A stretch of 64,000 bases of DNA from Phaeosaccion multiseriatum (taxonomy: Eukaryota > Ochrophyta, other classes): the NCBI GenBank assembly GCA_965112735.1, contig OZ218957.1, positions 310,001-374,000 on the forward strand, read 5' to 3'. The notes below the pieces were generated by a model that saw nothing but the letters and a program-made list of their open reading frames with translations, had not been told where the DNA came from and made no database searches. The stretch's first letter is position 1, and each line of letters opens with the position of its first letter. The translations under genes and the position numbers were made by a program. Below are positions 44,719-56,600 of this stretch, piece after piece.

Positions 44719-47087
44719 TCACAACACGCTTCTCACGAGCTGGGGTGGGAGGAGGGGGGCGGCTTGAGGACACCTATCTCCAGAGTACGGCAACCTTGGC
44801 ATCGTCTTCTGAGGCACAAGACTTCGATTATGCCTTGCCCCTGAGTGCAGGGATGGGACAGGCAAAACCTACCCCTCTCATGTTCGCGCATGTGGGGACA
44901 TTTCCAAGAGGATGCCTCAACCCCGTCGAGGCTGATTTCAGTCTCGGCACATCGGTGTCCTGCAACACGACCGAGCTCTTCGAGACCTTGCCCTACACGT
45001 TCCAGCTGGCTAATGAAGACAAGCGATTCTCCAGCTTCAAGGCCTTCCGTGGACATTTGACCAGCGAATTGCTCTTTCAGACGGAACAAAAGAAGAACGA
45101 CATCACGATCAGAGCCTCCACGGCATTCAGACGTGGCAGAGGGTTGGATACAATCCGCGACGACGTCTCCCTGCGCCGCGTGGTACGTGTCGGGTACAAC
45201 TGCCTCTCGATGTTTGTGCATTGTCTGCTACGGCAGCAACCCTTTCTTAAACCCGCCCCCCCCCCGCCCCTCTCTGTCTCTTTCTCCAACACACACCCAA
45301 TACAGGTGCGCTCGTTCTACACTTTCCCTCCGGGCCGTATCGATCCCGACAAACGGTGGAGACTGGATCTGTACTGCGAGCTACGCCCGAAATCAGGGGC
45401 GAGACAGCAGGAGAACGTGCAAATTTGCCTGTCTTTCCCTACCCAATCTCTGGACAGCGCCACAGATTTTTCGACCCATACCCCACCCAAGAAGGCAGGT
45501 CATCGAGGTGGTGCTGCCCGTGTCAGTGAGACCACCAGTGATAGTGAGGGAGAGAGTGCCGGCGGGACGAAAGGCGGGAAGGCGGGGCAAGAGGGGGCAC
45601 TGACGAAGAAGGCGAAGAGCTGGCTCCACGCGCAAGGAACCAAGTTCTTTTACCTTTTGCGGGAAATGCCTGATGTGGAGATGCAAACTCTCAGCGGAAG
45701 CAAGGTCGGTGATGCAGCAAGCTTCGTGAAGATCCATACGCCAGCTTTGATTCAGCTTGAGGCCAAAGCGAACTTCTCCATCAGACACGCCAGAACATCA
45801 TTGGATATGCTGGTATCTGTTGTGTGCACCAGGCCTGCTTGTCAGAGCGCCGGGAAGGGCAAGTACAAGCCTCAGTGGACTCATTTGTCTGGCGTTAAGC
45901 GCCACAGAGACTCCCACTCATCGAGCGGTCAGAAAAGCATGCAAGCTGCACTCTCTCACTTCCTACTGAAGACGGCGTTGGGGAAGCAGGAGGAGGAGGA
46001 GCAGGAGGAGGAGGAGGAGGAGGAGGATGATGGTGGTGGTGATGATGATGAGGAGGAGGAGGAGGAGGAGGAGGAGGAGGAGCAGGAGGGGGGGGAGGAG
46101 GAGGAGCAGGAGGAGGAGGAGGAGGAGCAGGAGGGGGGCAGCAGCCCTTCTTCCCACCAGAAGAAAAGCAGGGCCATGCCTGCGGCACAATCAGTGGCCG
46201 AAGCTGAGCAGCTGACAGGGGACATGAAGGCGAGGCTGCTTGTCCTCGGCGCTGAGCAGGACATGCACAAGGAAAAGGGGGAGTACACCTCCTTCTTTTT
46301 GGACGCGATGATGACCACTGTATCCGTGAACGGAAACAGGGCACTACTCCCGTGCGCGTCTCTTGGTCACATTTTCAACCCAGCTGTGGAGAACTCCCCC
46401 ATGCCCAACGTGTTGGCGACGGCTCCGAAAGGGTTCCTGCCGAAAGGTTACAGGGAGTCTGGTCTTACAATGACGAAGTGTGAGCTCCTCGTCCTCCCTG
46501 CGAGTTTCAGCGGCCATTTCTCGACTGTCGCTGTCCTTCTACCTACCTCTGCAGCTAGTGACGACGGGGAGGGTGCTATGGCGTACATTCTGCACTTTGA
46601 TACGGTCCGAAATGGGCGCCTCGGTCACCACCCTTCGAAGCGAGTGCTCCAAGCGACGCAGGTGTATGTGGAGAAGGTCATGGAGGACGAAAGAGCCCCT
46701 GGGACGGCAGCCCTCCGATTCCGGCAGGTCTTTGTTGGTGTGCCACAGCAGAAGGCCGGCTCGAATTCTTGCGGTCCGGCAACAGCTCTATTCATGTCGA
46801 AATTGGCTGTGGCAGACACCAGCCCCGTGCGCAAAGTGCTCTATGGTGTTGAGCAAGACAACAGCTGGGAAAGGGACGACGGTGTAGCGATTTTGTCTAG
46901 TGCGGCGGGGGCAAAGAAGGAGACCGTGGACCGCTTCTTGGCCGCGTGTGGGCTGCCGTGTCTGACCTGCGAAGAGTATGAGGCAGAGAGAACTCGCCTC
47001 TTTCGGGCGTACCTGAGCTCCGGGATGCGCAACGGTTCCTTGCCCGACGTTTACAACTCGGCCTTGCATAAGTGCGTCCTGGGTTAG
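44287..47087 (+). CDS. Transposon-borne RS-repeat/Ulp1-type cysteine protease protein
   Basis: Exons 44287-44700, 44784-45182 and 45306-47087 join in phase to 864 residues. The second intron (123 bp) is itself open in frame but has a GTACGT donor and a pyrimidine-rich CAG acceptor. Exon 1 encodes about 20-residue repeats rich in Arg-Ser (GRSASRSWSREKHSERRKRG type), and its assignment is the weakest part. A Glu run lies at 45990-46135. The C-terminal domain fits a C48/Ulp1 (SUMO-type) protease: His in SGHFSTVAVLL, Asp in LHFDTVRNG, Gln and Cys in VPQQKAGSNSCGPATALFM, in the expected order. Ulp1-type proteases accompany several eukaryotic DNA transposon groups. It may process the partner protein or remove SUMO at the target; that is inference. 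Confidence 0.72.
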
Positions 47088-47269
47088 TGAAGGAGAGATG
47101 GCTGCCTCGCGAGAGAGGGAGATGGGGGGAGAGGGGAACGCCAAGGTTCGCCCAGCCACCATTGTATTGGTAATATAAGACTGAAGGCTCGCATACTCTC
47201 TGCGCTCGACGTATGCTGATTAGGCAGGCAGCTAGGAGTGGAAAGGCTGTCGCAGGGCGTCTGCTATCG

Positions 47270-47338
47270 CCGGCGCGACGGGGCGTGCTATCTGCTATTC
47301 GCCGGCGCCAGGAGGCGTGCTATCTGCTATTCGCCGAG
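47270..47338. repeat. Right subterminal repeats of the transposon
   Basis: Two to three degenerate copies of GCTATCTGCTATTCGCCGGC occur here, in the same orientation as the left array. This confirms that both subterminal regions share one sequence family. Confidence 0.85.
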
Positions 47339-47343
47339 TGCAA

Positions 47344-47385
47344 ATAGCATGCTATTGGGCGCCGGGGCGCCCAATAGCATGCTAT
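47344..47385. repeat. Perfect 42 bp palindrome next to the right TIR
   Basis: Arms of 20 bp (ATAGCATGCTATTGGGCGCC) pair perfectly around a central GG, ending one base before the terminal repeat. It is probably a structural or binding site for the mobility protein. No counterpart is seen at the left end. Confidence 0.93.
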
Positions 47386-47386
47386 C

Positions 47387-47417
47387 GCAGATAGCATAAT
47401 AGCACGTCAGGGGTCGA
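47387..47417 (-). repeat. Right terminal inverted repeat
   Basis: Exact 31 bp inverted match to 39057-39087, followed directly by the AAATCA target duplication. Confidence 0.95.
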
Positions 47418-47892
47418 AAATCACACGCCCCTGATGGAAGCGTTTATCCTAACTCGCCCTTTCGAAAAAGCTTTGAATCGGGCGGTTTCATGATCGTTTC
47501 ATCTTTCGTACCCCCGCGACTATTTGAACAGGCGACCGTTTGGGTGTTTGGGACGGCGGTAGTTTGGGAATAGGCGGTAGGTAGGTAGGAGATCGGCTCG
47601 CGGACCCCTCTGCAGCCTCACTTTGCACCATTACTTTCCATAACTCTGGGGTGCGGTAGCGGTAGCGGTCCAGGGTGTGTGTGTTGAAGTGGGAGCGCAG
47701 CGAGGTTGAGTTGGGAGAGAAAAGATTAGGGGGGGCAGGTACAGTTAGGAGGAATCGGGGGGCGGAGGAGGAAGAATTGCCTGGAGGAGGCAACCGAGAT
47801 CCAACCGACCAACAGGCGAGACGCATTGAATTGCACTGTGGGCAGGGGATGGGACATGACGCCCCAGGTAGATCCTGAGGCCGGCATAGAAC
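47418..47892. other. Intergenic spacer upstream of the BAH gene
   Basis: About 475 bp between the transposon end and the ATG of the BAH-domain gene; it probably contains its promoter and 5' leader. No gene or named element is recognised. Confidence 0.55.
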
Positions 47893-47949
47893 ATGGATAG
47901 GGCTTTGCATAGCGCTTTGACCGCGAGGCAGGCCTCTCGTGACCACCAC

Positions 47950-47987
<38 letters not shown>

Positions 47988-48520
47988 CCATCACCACCAC
48001 CACCACCACCCACAGCAGCAGCACCCACAGCAGCATCACCACCACCACCACCAGCAGCAGCCCCAAGAGACCAAACCTCAGCACGAGCAGCATCAGCAGC
48101 AGCAGGCGTTTGGAACACCCGCAGCGGCTGGGGGCGCGATCGGGATGGAGATGGGGATGGGGATGGGGAGCCAAAGCCACGGCCAGGGGCAGCAGCAGGG
48201 GCAGCAGCAGGGCCAAGGCCAGAGCCTCGGCGGAGGTGGGGGCGTGTATGCTTGCATCCCCGTGGGCGCCCCGCTGCACTCGAGCAGCAGCCGCGTGTAC
48301 TACAACTCCGTGCGGCTGCGCGAGGACAGCCCCGTGGTGATATCTGTGGACGATTCGGTGGAGCTGCTGGCGGGCGGCACTCACATGCCGTTCGTTGCGC
48401 TCGTGGAGGCACTTTGGCATGACATGCAGACGAGGGAGTGGAAGGTGCGTGTGTTTGTTCCCCCCTCTCTCCTCCGGCCCTCTCTCTCTCGCTCTCTTGA
48501 CCCATGCATTCACCAAGCCT

Positions 48521-48563
<43 letters not shown>

Positions 48564-50100
48564 ACTGCTGCTTGTACAGGTCCGCACGCGTTGGTTCTAC
48601 CGTGCCGAGGACGTGTCCACAGACGCGCTGCGCTCCTCCTTCCCTCTCGAGGGACCCCCGCATCCCCGAGAGCTCTTTCTCAGCGACACGGACGACGACA
48701 ACGATATTCGCAGCATCATCGCCAAAGTGTCCGTCATCCCGAGTGAGTGCTTCTTGCTGCCGGGGCGGCATTTGTTCCGTGCCTGAGAGGGGAGAGGGGT
48801 CTGGCAGCCGCAGACAAAATCAGGAGGAGGGGTCGGAGGAGGGGAAGGAGTTGGTTGTCCTTCAGTGAGTCCGTCGCCCCCTTGTGCTTGATGCCCACCA
48901 GCGTAGCTCATTGGCTCCCTGCCTGCCTCCTTCCCTCCCTCTCTCTCTGTCTCCCTCCCTCCCCCCCTTCCCCACTTCCTTCAGCTCTGGACCCCCCTGC
49001 CGTGCTGAGCAACGGAGAGTATGTCCTGCGTTGTCTGTACAGCCCACAGACAGCGACTTTCAACCTCCTCCCGCAGCTCGTGCAGCAGCAGGAGCAGCGC
49101 CAGCAGCAGCACGCCATGCAGGCGGCGGGCATGGGGGCAAGCGCGTCATCGGCGAGCGGCAGCAGCGGCGGGGGCGAGGGCGGCGATGAGGCCATGGTGC
49201 CTGTGGCTGAGCGTAGTATGCTTTCCTCGAGCGGCAGGGGGGTGCCCACCTCCGGCAGGGGCAGCAGGGGAAGCACTGATAGCCCCAGCCTGCAGGACAG
49301 TCACAGTCAGTTACAGGGGTCAGATGGACAGACACAGGGGCCGGAGGGGCAAGATGCCAATAAGCAGTCACAAGCACCGGCACTGGCCCCTTCCTCAGCC
49401 AACGCCGCTCGGGAGTCGGGACTGGTACACGACCAAGGGGGCAGCGTGAGTGCTGCGGGGAACGTGGGGAGTGGGGGGGGCGCGACCGTCAATTCGGCAG
49501 ACGCCCCCCCCCCCCGAGCCGCACCCACCGACTCGCACGCGCATTCGCAAGGCCAGGGACAGGGACAGGGACAGGGACAGCAAGCGCCACCACAACCACA
49601 GGGAGGACATGGACAGGTATACACGGCACAGAATCAGGGGCAGGCACAGGGGTCGTTTGGGGCCTCCTTGGAACACGCCAGTCAGATGGTGCGTGTGGAG
49701 GATGGGGAGGACGGGGTGGGCGTGGTGAGGTGGGGTGGATGTGATGCGTGTGGGTGGCGGCTCCTTTCGCAAGGCTTTTTTTCAGAGGACAGTGTGTCAA
49801 AAGTCCAATTGTCAATGCTCCCCTCCGCCCTTTGACCCACGCCATGGCGCCCCTCCGCTCCCCCCCTCCTATGCGATACCATACCACACCATCCCTCCTC
49901 GCAGCGCCTGCACCTGCCAGATCGGAACCCCTCGCCCTTCAAGCGCCAGCGTGGAGCAATCGCGGAGGGCGCCGTGCAGAGCAGTTCTCATAGGGGGGGT
50001 CCCCAGGGGGGCGATGCCCAGGGGGGGGGGTGGAGCAGCAGCGGGGGGCAGCAGCAGCTACAGCAGCATCAGCAGCAGCACCACCACCACCAGCAGCAGG

Positions 50101-50131
<31 letters not shown>

Positions 50132-50303
50132 ACGAGAAAGTTTGAGTTTGAGGGGTAGCCCGGGACCTCCTCAGCCTCACCCTCAACCTCACCCTCAGGC
50201 CCACTCTCAGGGGATGGGCGGCAGCGGGCTTGCTAAGGTAATCCTGCCCCATCCCACGGTTGGCGGGCTCCACCATCAGGGGCCACACGGTATGGGGCAC
50301 GGT

Positions 50304-50367
<64 letters not shown>

Positions 50368-50656
50368 CGCAGCAGCAACAACAATATCAGGCGCAGCAGC
50401 AGGCGGCGCAGCAGGCGGCAATGTACGATCCACAGCGGCACGCCCACGGGCAGGGGCTCGGCCAGGGGCACGGCTTGGGGGGCCAGGGCAACAGCGGGCA
50501 CTTCTTCCAACAGCACGGCCAGCAGCAGCACCAGCAGCACCACCAGCAGCTCGGCATGTACGGCGCACAGCAGCAGCAGCAGCAGCAGCAGCAGCGGCAA
50601 GGGCAAGGAGGACAGGGGCCCTTACTGCAATACCCCCAACACCATGGGCATCACCC

Positions 50657-50702
<46 letters not shown>

Positions 50703-50880
50703 GTGAAGGGCTCCCACCAAGGGAGGGCTCCACCTCCACCCTCCTCCTCCATGCCCTCCTCCACGCGCTGTGTGTACCGCGGGGAGAGCGGGCTCGAGTG
50801 GCGCTCTTACGCCTACCCGGGCATGGCCAACATCGTTGTCAGCCCCGACGGACAGGAGTGAGTGTGTAGGGGGGCAAGGG

Positions 50881-50937
<57 letters not shown>

Positions 50938-53587
50938 TGTGTGTGTGTGTGTGTGTGAGGTGTGTGTGTGTGCGTGTGTGTGTGTGTGCGTGCGTCGGAG
51001 GAAAAGGGCGACTCTTGAGTGTCGTCTTGTCGAGGCGAGGAACGTCATGCCTCCCTCCCACCCACCCTGCCTGCCTGCCTGCCTGCCTGCCCCGCTCCAG
51101 CCTGGCGTATCTGCAGCGTAACCGCTTCCGCGCCCCCCGTGGCACCTTCATCTCGAGCTTACGTCGCTGGTACAAAGAGTGGGGAGTGAGGCCCGATGTG
51201 GTCCTGCGGGAGTGGAGGGCTCAGCCCGATGAGAAGAGCCCCTCGTCCGAGTACTGGCAGGACTACAAAAAGGTAACTGTCATCTCCTCTGGTGCCATCC
51301 GTCTACTGCCATCCGTGTACTTCCCATTGCGTGTTACCCTTGTAACCTCTTGATCCTTACCCCAACACTCCAACCCGGTGTCCCTCCGTGACCGTTACTC
51401 AGGTGCGCATCGACTGGAGGGAGAGGGCCGGGCTGCGGACAGACCACTTCGTCCTCATGCTGCAGGTGAGTAATCGTTAAGGCGTGCAGGTTAACGGTTA
51501 ACGGTTCACCGTCATGGTGGGCAGGTCAACCGTTAAGGTGGGCAGATTGGCCGTTGAGGGGGTCAGGTCAGGTTTTCTCGTCTGCGCTGTGCTGGCCTGC
51601 CCATTGGGTCGCGTGTCATTGACTTACGATACCCCCCCCCCCCTCTCTCTACAGCACTTCATGCGCATCGACGGCGTGTACAAAGTGACGTACGAGAACA
51701 GCGTCACCAACATCGTCAATCGCCTCAAGGCCTTCGTCCCCACCAAGAGGAAGTGAGTAGCAGTCTTCAGCAGCCGTTATTCAGTGCCTGGTGTCAGTCT
51801 GCCCCCTCACCACAGTCGAAAGAAACCCCATGTCTTTCTTCTCTTCTCTCCTCTCCTCACTGTAACCTGTCCCGCCCATATGTCAATGAATGTGTCTGTG
51901 TGTTGCTGCCCATATGTCAATGAATGCATCCACACAGACGCGGAGGTGGGGGCGCCGGGGCGGGTGGGGTGGACCCGGGGGGGCGGGGCGGTGGCGGGCA
52001 TATGGGTCTGCCCATGCCGCAGGGAAAGCATATGGGGCTGGGGCAGGGGGGGGGGCACTTCTCCCAGGGGGGGGTCGGGCACTTTCCGCAGTCCCAGGGG
52101 GGGCAGCAGTCCCAGGGGGGGCAGCAGTCCCAGGGGGGGGGGATGTACCCGGGGGAGGAACTGTCCGCGGGGCAGCAGCAGCAGCAGCAACTCGTGTATC
52201 AGGAGGCGCAGTTCCACAGAGATAATCCCAACGGGGGCAAGCTCAACATCAGCAACAACGGCAAGGACAAGAGGGAGCGTACCGGCAAGGGCGTAGGCGC
52301 CGCCTACGGAGAGACTCGTGGCAAGCACTGGTGGGAGGAAGAGGTGCTGGGCTCAGGTCCGCCTCTGGGCCTCGAGGCTAAGGACTCTGTGGCCATTGTG
52401 CACCCCACCTCAGACACGCATCAGTGGTCCACACACAACGGCATTGAACACCGGATCATGGAGGTTAGTCACGAGAGAGGCTGCTGGGCCAGTGGATGGC
52501 AGTGGATGGATAGCACCTCTCTGGAGTCCTGAGTGTCGAATCTACAAGTAGAGGTCGAGTCTCTAAATAGAAGTCGAGTCTCAGCAGAGTAGAAGCAAGC
52601 GAAAGTTTAGCGGAGCCTCGCTCTTCTCTCGCCTAAACTCGGCGTCAGTCTCACCCCCTACTCCCCGCTGCCTGCCTGAATCACCAACCGCTGCACTGAC
52701 CTGAATTACCAACCCCCCCCCAACTCGCCAGTTGGAGTTCGAGGATGGCAACGACCTGAGGCCGCCAAAGGAGTCGCTACTCGACTTCGCTCTCAAGTGG
52801 CGCCCCGACAGCGCCTATCGATACGTGTTGCTCCCACAGGTAAGGCACCACCTTCCTTTGACTGACTTGGCTGACACCAAGTACAGACAGACTGCCTTGA
52901 CTGAGTTGACTGACACCATCCCAGGCACTGACTCTCTGACGCACCTTGACTGACTTGACTGACTGACTTGGCTGACACCAGGCTGTGCTGGACCGAGAGG
53001 GGCAGGGGAGGGAAACGGAGTTCACCAAGTACGTGCCGCTCATGGGCATCTACGAGAAGCAGGCAAGTGATGCTATTTGGGGGGGGGGGGGGGGTACCCA
53101 ACTGCATGTGGGCCGGCCCAGGCGACTGAAGAGGAGAGAGAGGGTGTGCGGTGTCAGCGGTATGACAGGGGAGAGGAGAAATAAGGCAATGAAATAAGGC
53201 AATGCACAGTGCTGTGCTGGGCTGTGCCGTATCACCAACTAGTAGGCTATGATGAGTCTGCCGCATGCATCCGTAACGACGCTCTCCCTTTCTCCTCCCT
53301 CTCCCTCCTCCCCTCTCTCCCATACCCTTCCATCTCCCCTCAGGAGGAGCTGCGGGCGGGGCGCTATTGCTGGAAACAGCTCTGTGTTCGCGGCCCCTCA
53401 GGGGAGGGCGGAGAGGTGGTGTCCGTGATCCACTTCCATCCCTCTACCTGCTCCTACGTCATCGAGCGAAGAGAGTGAGTCAGCCAGCCAAAGAAAGCCA
53501 AAGAGTGGGGGTGGTCTAAACCCTTGTGCTGCGATTGCCTTTCTCCCCCTCCTCCTTTCTCACGCCCTCGTTCGTGTGTGTGTGTGC

Positions 53588-53632
<45 letters not shown>

Positions 53633-56600
53633 GATGTGCGCGTCCGCGCCCGCCCTCCTTCTCAGACCCAACCGCGACCCTGTGATCCTCCCGTGCGAGC
53701 TTCAAGAGAGTGCCATCCCGGTCCACACCGAGAACGACTGGGGGAGAGTGCCTGTGGGAGGACTGCCAGGGGTGACAGGGGGGGCAGGCCAGTCCCCCAT
53801 GACGGGGTCGGGGGCTTTGCTCGTGCTGGGGTGTTGCACGCTCTACCCTCCCCGGAGGATTGTGTCTCTCATGGGGATGGACGTGAGGGCCGTGTGCTCC
53901 ATCGTGTGGCAGGGATGCTTCAGGGACAATCCCGATAAGGTAGGCGCGGGGAGGCGGAGCGGTGGGTGGGATGGGGCGGGGTGGCAGTGGATGTGGTGTT
54001 TGGAGGCGGGAAGGCAGTGGATGTGGTGTTTGGGGGCGGGAAGGCAGGGTGGGCCTTGTTGTGTAGGAGCGTGTTGGTGTGTTGGTTGGCCACTTATCCA
54101 CTTTTCCATGTACAAATGGCAAATGGTCGGCGCGACACGAGCAAAAAATGCCTTTGTCCTCCTCCTCCTCCTCCTCCTCCTCCTCCTCCTCCTCACACCT
54201 GCTCCTCCTCCTCCTCCTCCTCCCAACTCCTCACCCTCCTCCTTGTGCATGGTGTCAGGTGGCTTTTTCTCTGTTCTGCCGCCTCATCTTCGCACGCGAG
54301 TCGCCGGACACGGGGGAGATTGGAGTGGAGCAGTCCAGAGCCTTCGACGCAGAGAGAGTGGAGGTACGCGCAACACAGAGTAGCACAGAGTAGGGATCCC
54401 AGAGTACTCAGCAGCAGATGCAGAGTACGCAAGCTTAGGCAAGAGTCTTATACACAGAGAGAGAAGTCGAGTGGAGTGGGGTAATATGAGGGGAGGGAAA
54501 GGCAGTGAGAGGGAGGGCAGTGGTGCATAGGCACTTGACTTGATAGGCAGGCAGGTCTCCTTGCGTGCCTCCTTGCGTACTGTTGGTCTTTGTAAGAGCA
54601 CCAGATGAGCCGATGAGAGAGGCACGCCTGACCTGGCCCCCTCCCCGTCCACTGCCATCCTCTGCCATCCTCTGCCGCCGCCCCCCCCCCCGCCCAAGAT
54701 TTGCAACATGTTCCTCGTGGTGCGGTCCCCGGACGGCACATACGTGTACAGGGAGCACTACCTCGCCTTCATGGAGTGGTTCATGCGTCTGTTGCCCGAC
54801 ATGCCCCTCGTCGTCAAGGTAGGCCGTGTGGTTGTTCACTGTCCCTATATCTTGTGCTGATGAGCCTGTGAGTACCCCTGCTAGACCCCTTCCCTCGTAC
54901 TCTCCTTGCCTACCCTCTTTGCCTTCATCCTACTCTCCGGTCCTGACCCCTCCTACTCCCCTCCCCCTGCGTGGTGTCAGGTGCATCGCCTGTATCGCGT
55001 GCTGCGGGACGAGGAGGTGCCCTTCTGCTCCTTTCCGGCATCTGTGAGTCGCTTGGGCCGTCTACGGCACCGAAGCGTGCTGAGGCAGCAGAGCGAGGGG
55101 CAGACGGGCCACTACTGTCTTCGCGTGGGCAAGTGCCCTGGGCAACTCGTCATGGACTACACCGTCGCACAGGCGCCGCAGGTCAGGCCTGCTCTGTCTT
55201 TGTCTCTGTCTCTGTCTCTCTCTCTCCCCCTCTCCCTTTCTCCTCCGAGAAGGGCCGTCTCTAGGGGGGGATCGAAGCACTCGCAGCCAGCCCTGCTCCA
55301 TAGCTCCACCGGTGGGGAGGAGGGCACCGACCTTCAGACTCAGCAGCCGACAAGCGCAAATCTGTCGTCTCTCTCTCTTCCCTCCTCTATTCGAACCTGT
55401 GCCTGCACGTGTGCTTCCTTCTCCCTTTCTCACCCCACATTTCTCTCTCCCCCTGCCTCTCTCTCGTACGCCTCCTGTCTCTCTCTCTATATATATATAT
55501 ATCTCTCTCTCTCTCTTGCCCTTCTCTCTGCACCCTTCCTCCAGGCCGAGACAGACAGCGAAGACAGAGAAGGCATGCCCCTCCCTCCAGGCACGCAAGA
55601 GGCCCTCGTCAAGTCGTACTACCTCAGCATCAAGCACATCAGCCGCAGCGAGCTTGTCCTAGTCGGAGACAGTAACAAGCCGTCCGACCTTGAGGGGAAG
55701 ACGGTGTCCAGCAAGAAGGGGGTGGAGAGGAGAGAGGGTGGCGGAGAGGGCGTGGTAGTGAGCGGCGGGCAGGGCAGGGAAGGAGGAGAGGGGGGGGGCA
55801 AGGAGAAGGGCAAGGACGACACTATTGTTGATACTCAGAGGGTTAGAGACGGGGAGGAGGAGGGGGAGGAGGAGCAGGAGGAGGAGCATCAGTCGAGGGA
55901 CAGGAGCGATGGCAACGGAAGGGACGGGGCTGAGGACGGTGGTGGTGATGATGATGATGACTTTGCGCACATCGCACGGGTCGGCGGAGAGAGAGGAGAG
56001 GCGGCGGCAGAGGGGAAGGGCAACGGTGATCGCACAGGGGCGAAGCCGACTGTAAAGAGAGAGGGAAGCGAGGAGCGCGGGGCCAGGCCGGAGGGGGAGA
56101 AGGAGCAGCAGCGGGGGGAGAGCACCAAGGGAGAGGAAGAGGGCCATGAGCGGGAGAGCGGAAGCGAAGGCCACCGATCAGAGGCGGGATCCAGGAATAT
56201 GGATAGGGGCAACGGAGACGGGGAGGAGGACGAAGAGGAGGAGAAGAAGGGGGGCACCGAGGAGCGAGGGGCGAGGGGCAGCGAAGGGAGTCGCGAGGAG
56301 GACCAAAGGCGCGCGTCCGCTTCCCCAACGCTCCCCCCCGGTCAGCCGCACGGTCAGCCGCCCCACCGGAGAAGGGAGAGAGAACCTCTGCGGCAAAGCC
56401 CCCAGAGCTTGCCAGGGCAGGAGGTGTCGGAGGTGTCGGAGGTGTCGGGCATTCTAGCCCTCATCCGTCTCTTCAAAGATAAAGTGAGTGCGTGAGTGAG
56501 TGAGTGAGTGAGTGAGTGAGTGCGTGAGTGAGTGAGTGCGTGAGTGAGTGAGTGAGTGAGTGCGTGAGTGAGTGAGTGAGTGAGTGCGTGAGTGAGTGAG

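Larger units (their letters stand above)
39057..47417. mobile_element. 8,361 bp DNA transposon with 31 bp TIRs, 6 bp TSD and two genes
   Basis: Perfect 31 bp inverted repeats bound the element (39057-39087 and 47387-47417), each starting TCGACCCCTGACGTGC from the outside. The six bases AAATCA flank it on both sides (39051-39056 and 47418-47423), a target-site duplication showing insertion as a unit. Inside the ends are 31 bp GCCGGCGCC-containing repeats (left) and a perfect 42 bp palindrome (right). Two genes diverge from near 44.3 kb: a large Cys-rich/propeller/PHD protein (-) and an RS-repeat/Ulp1 protease protein (+). Both frames are intact, so the copy looks young and possibly autonomous. 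I see no obvious DDE or RNase H core, so the transposase cannot be pointed to. The shared 6 bp duplication and terminal motif tie it to the MITEs elsewhere in the window. Confidence 0.88.

Noticed and set aside
45183-45305. Reading through this segment as coding sequence of the Ulp1-type gene
   Set aside because: It is open in frame but has a strong GTACGT donor, a C/T-rich tract and a CAG acceptor, and its translation is unlike the flanking protein; treated as an intron, though retention is possible.
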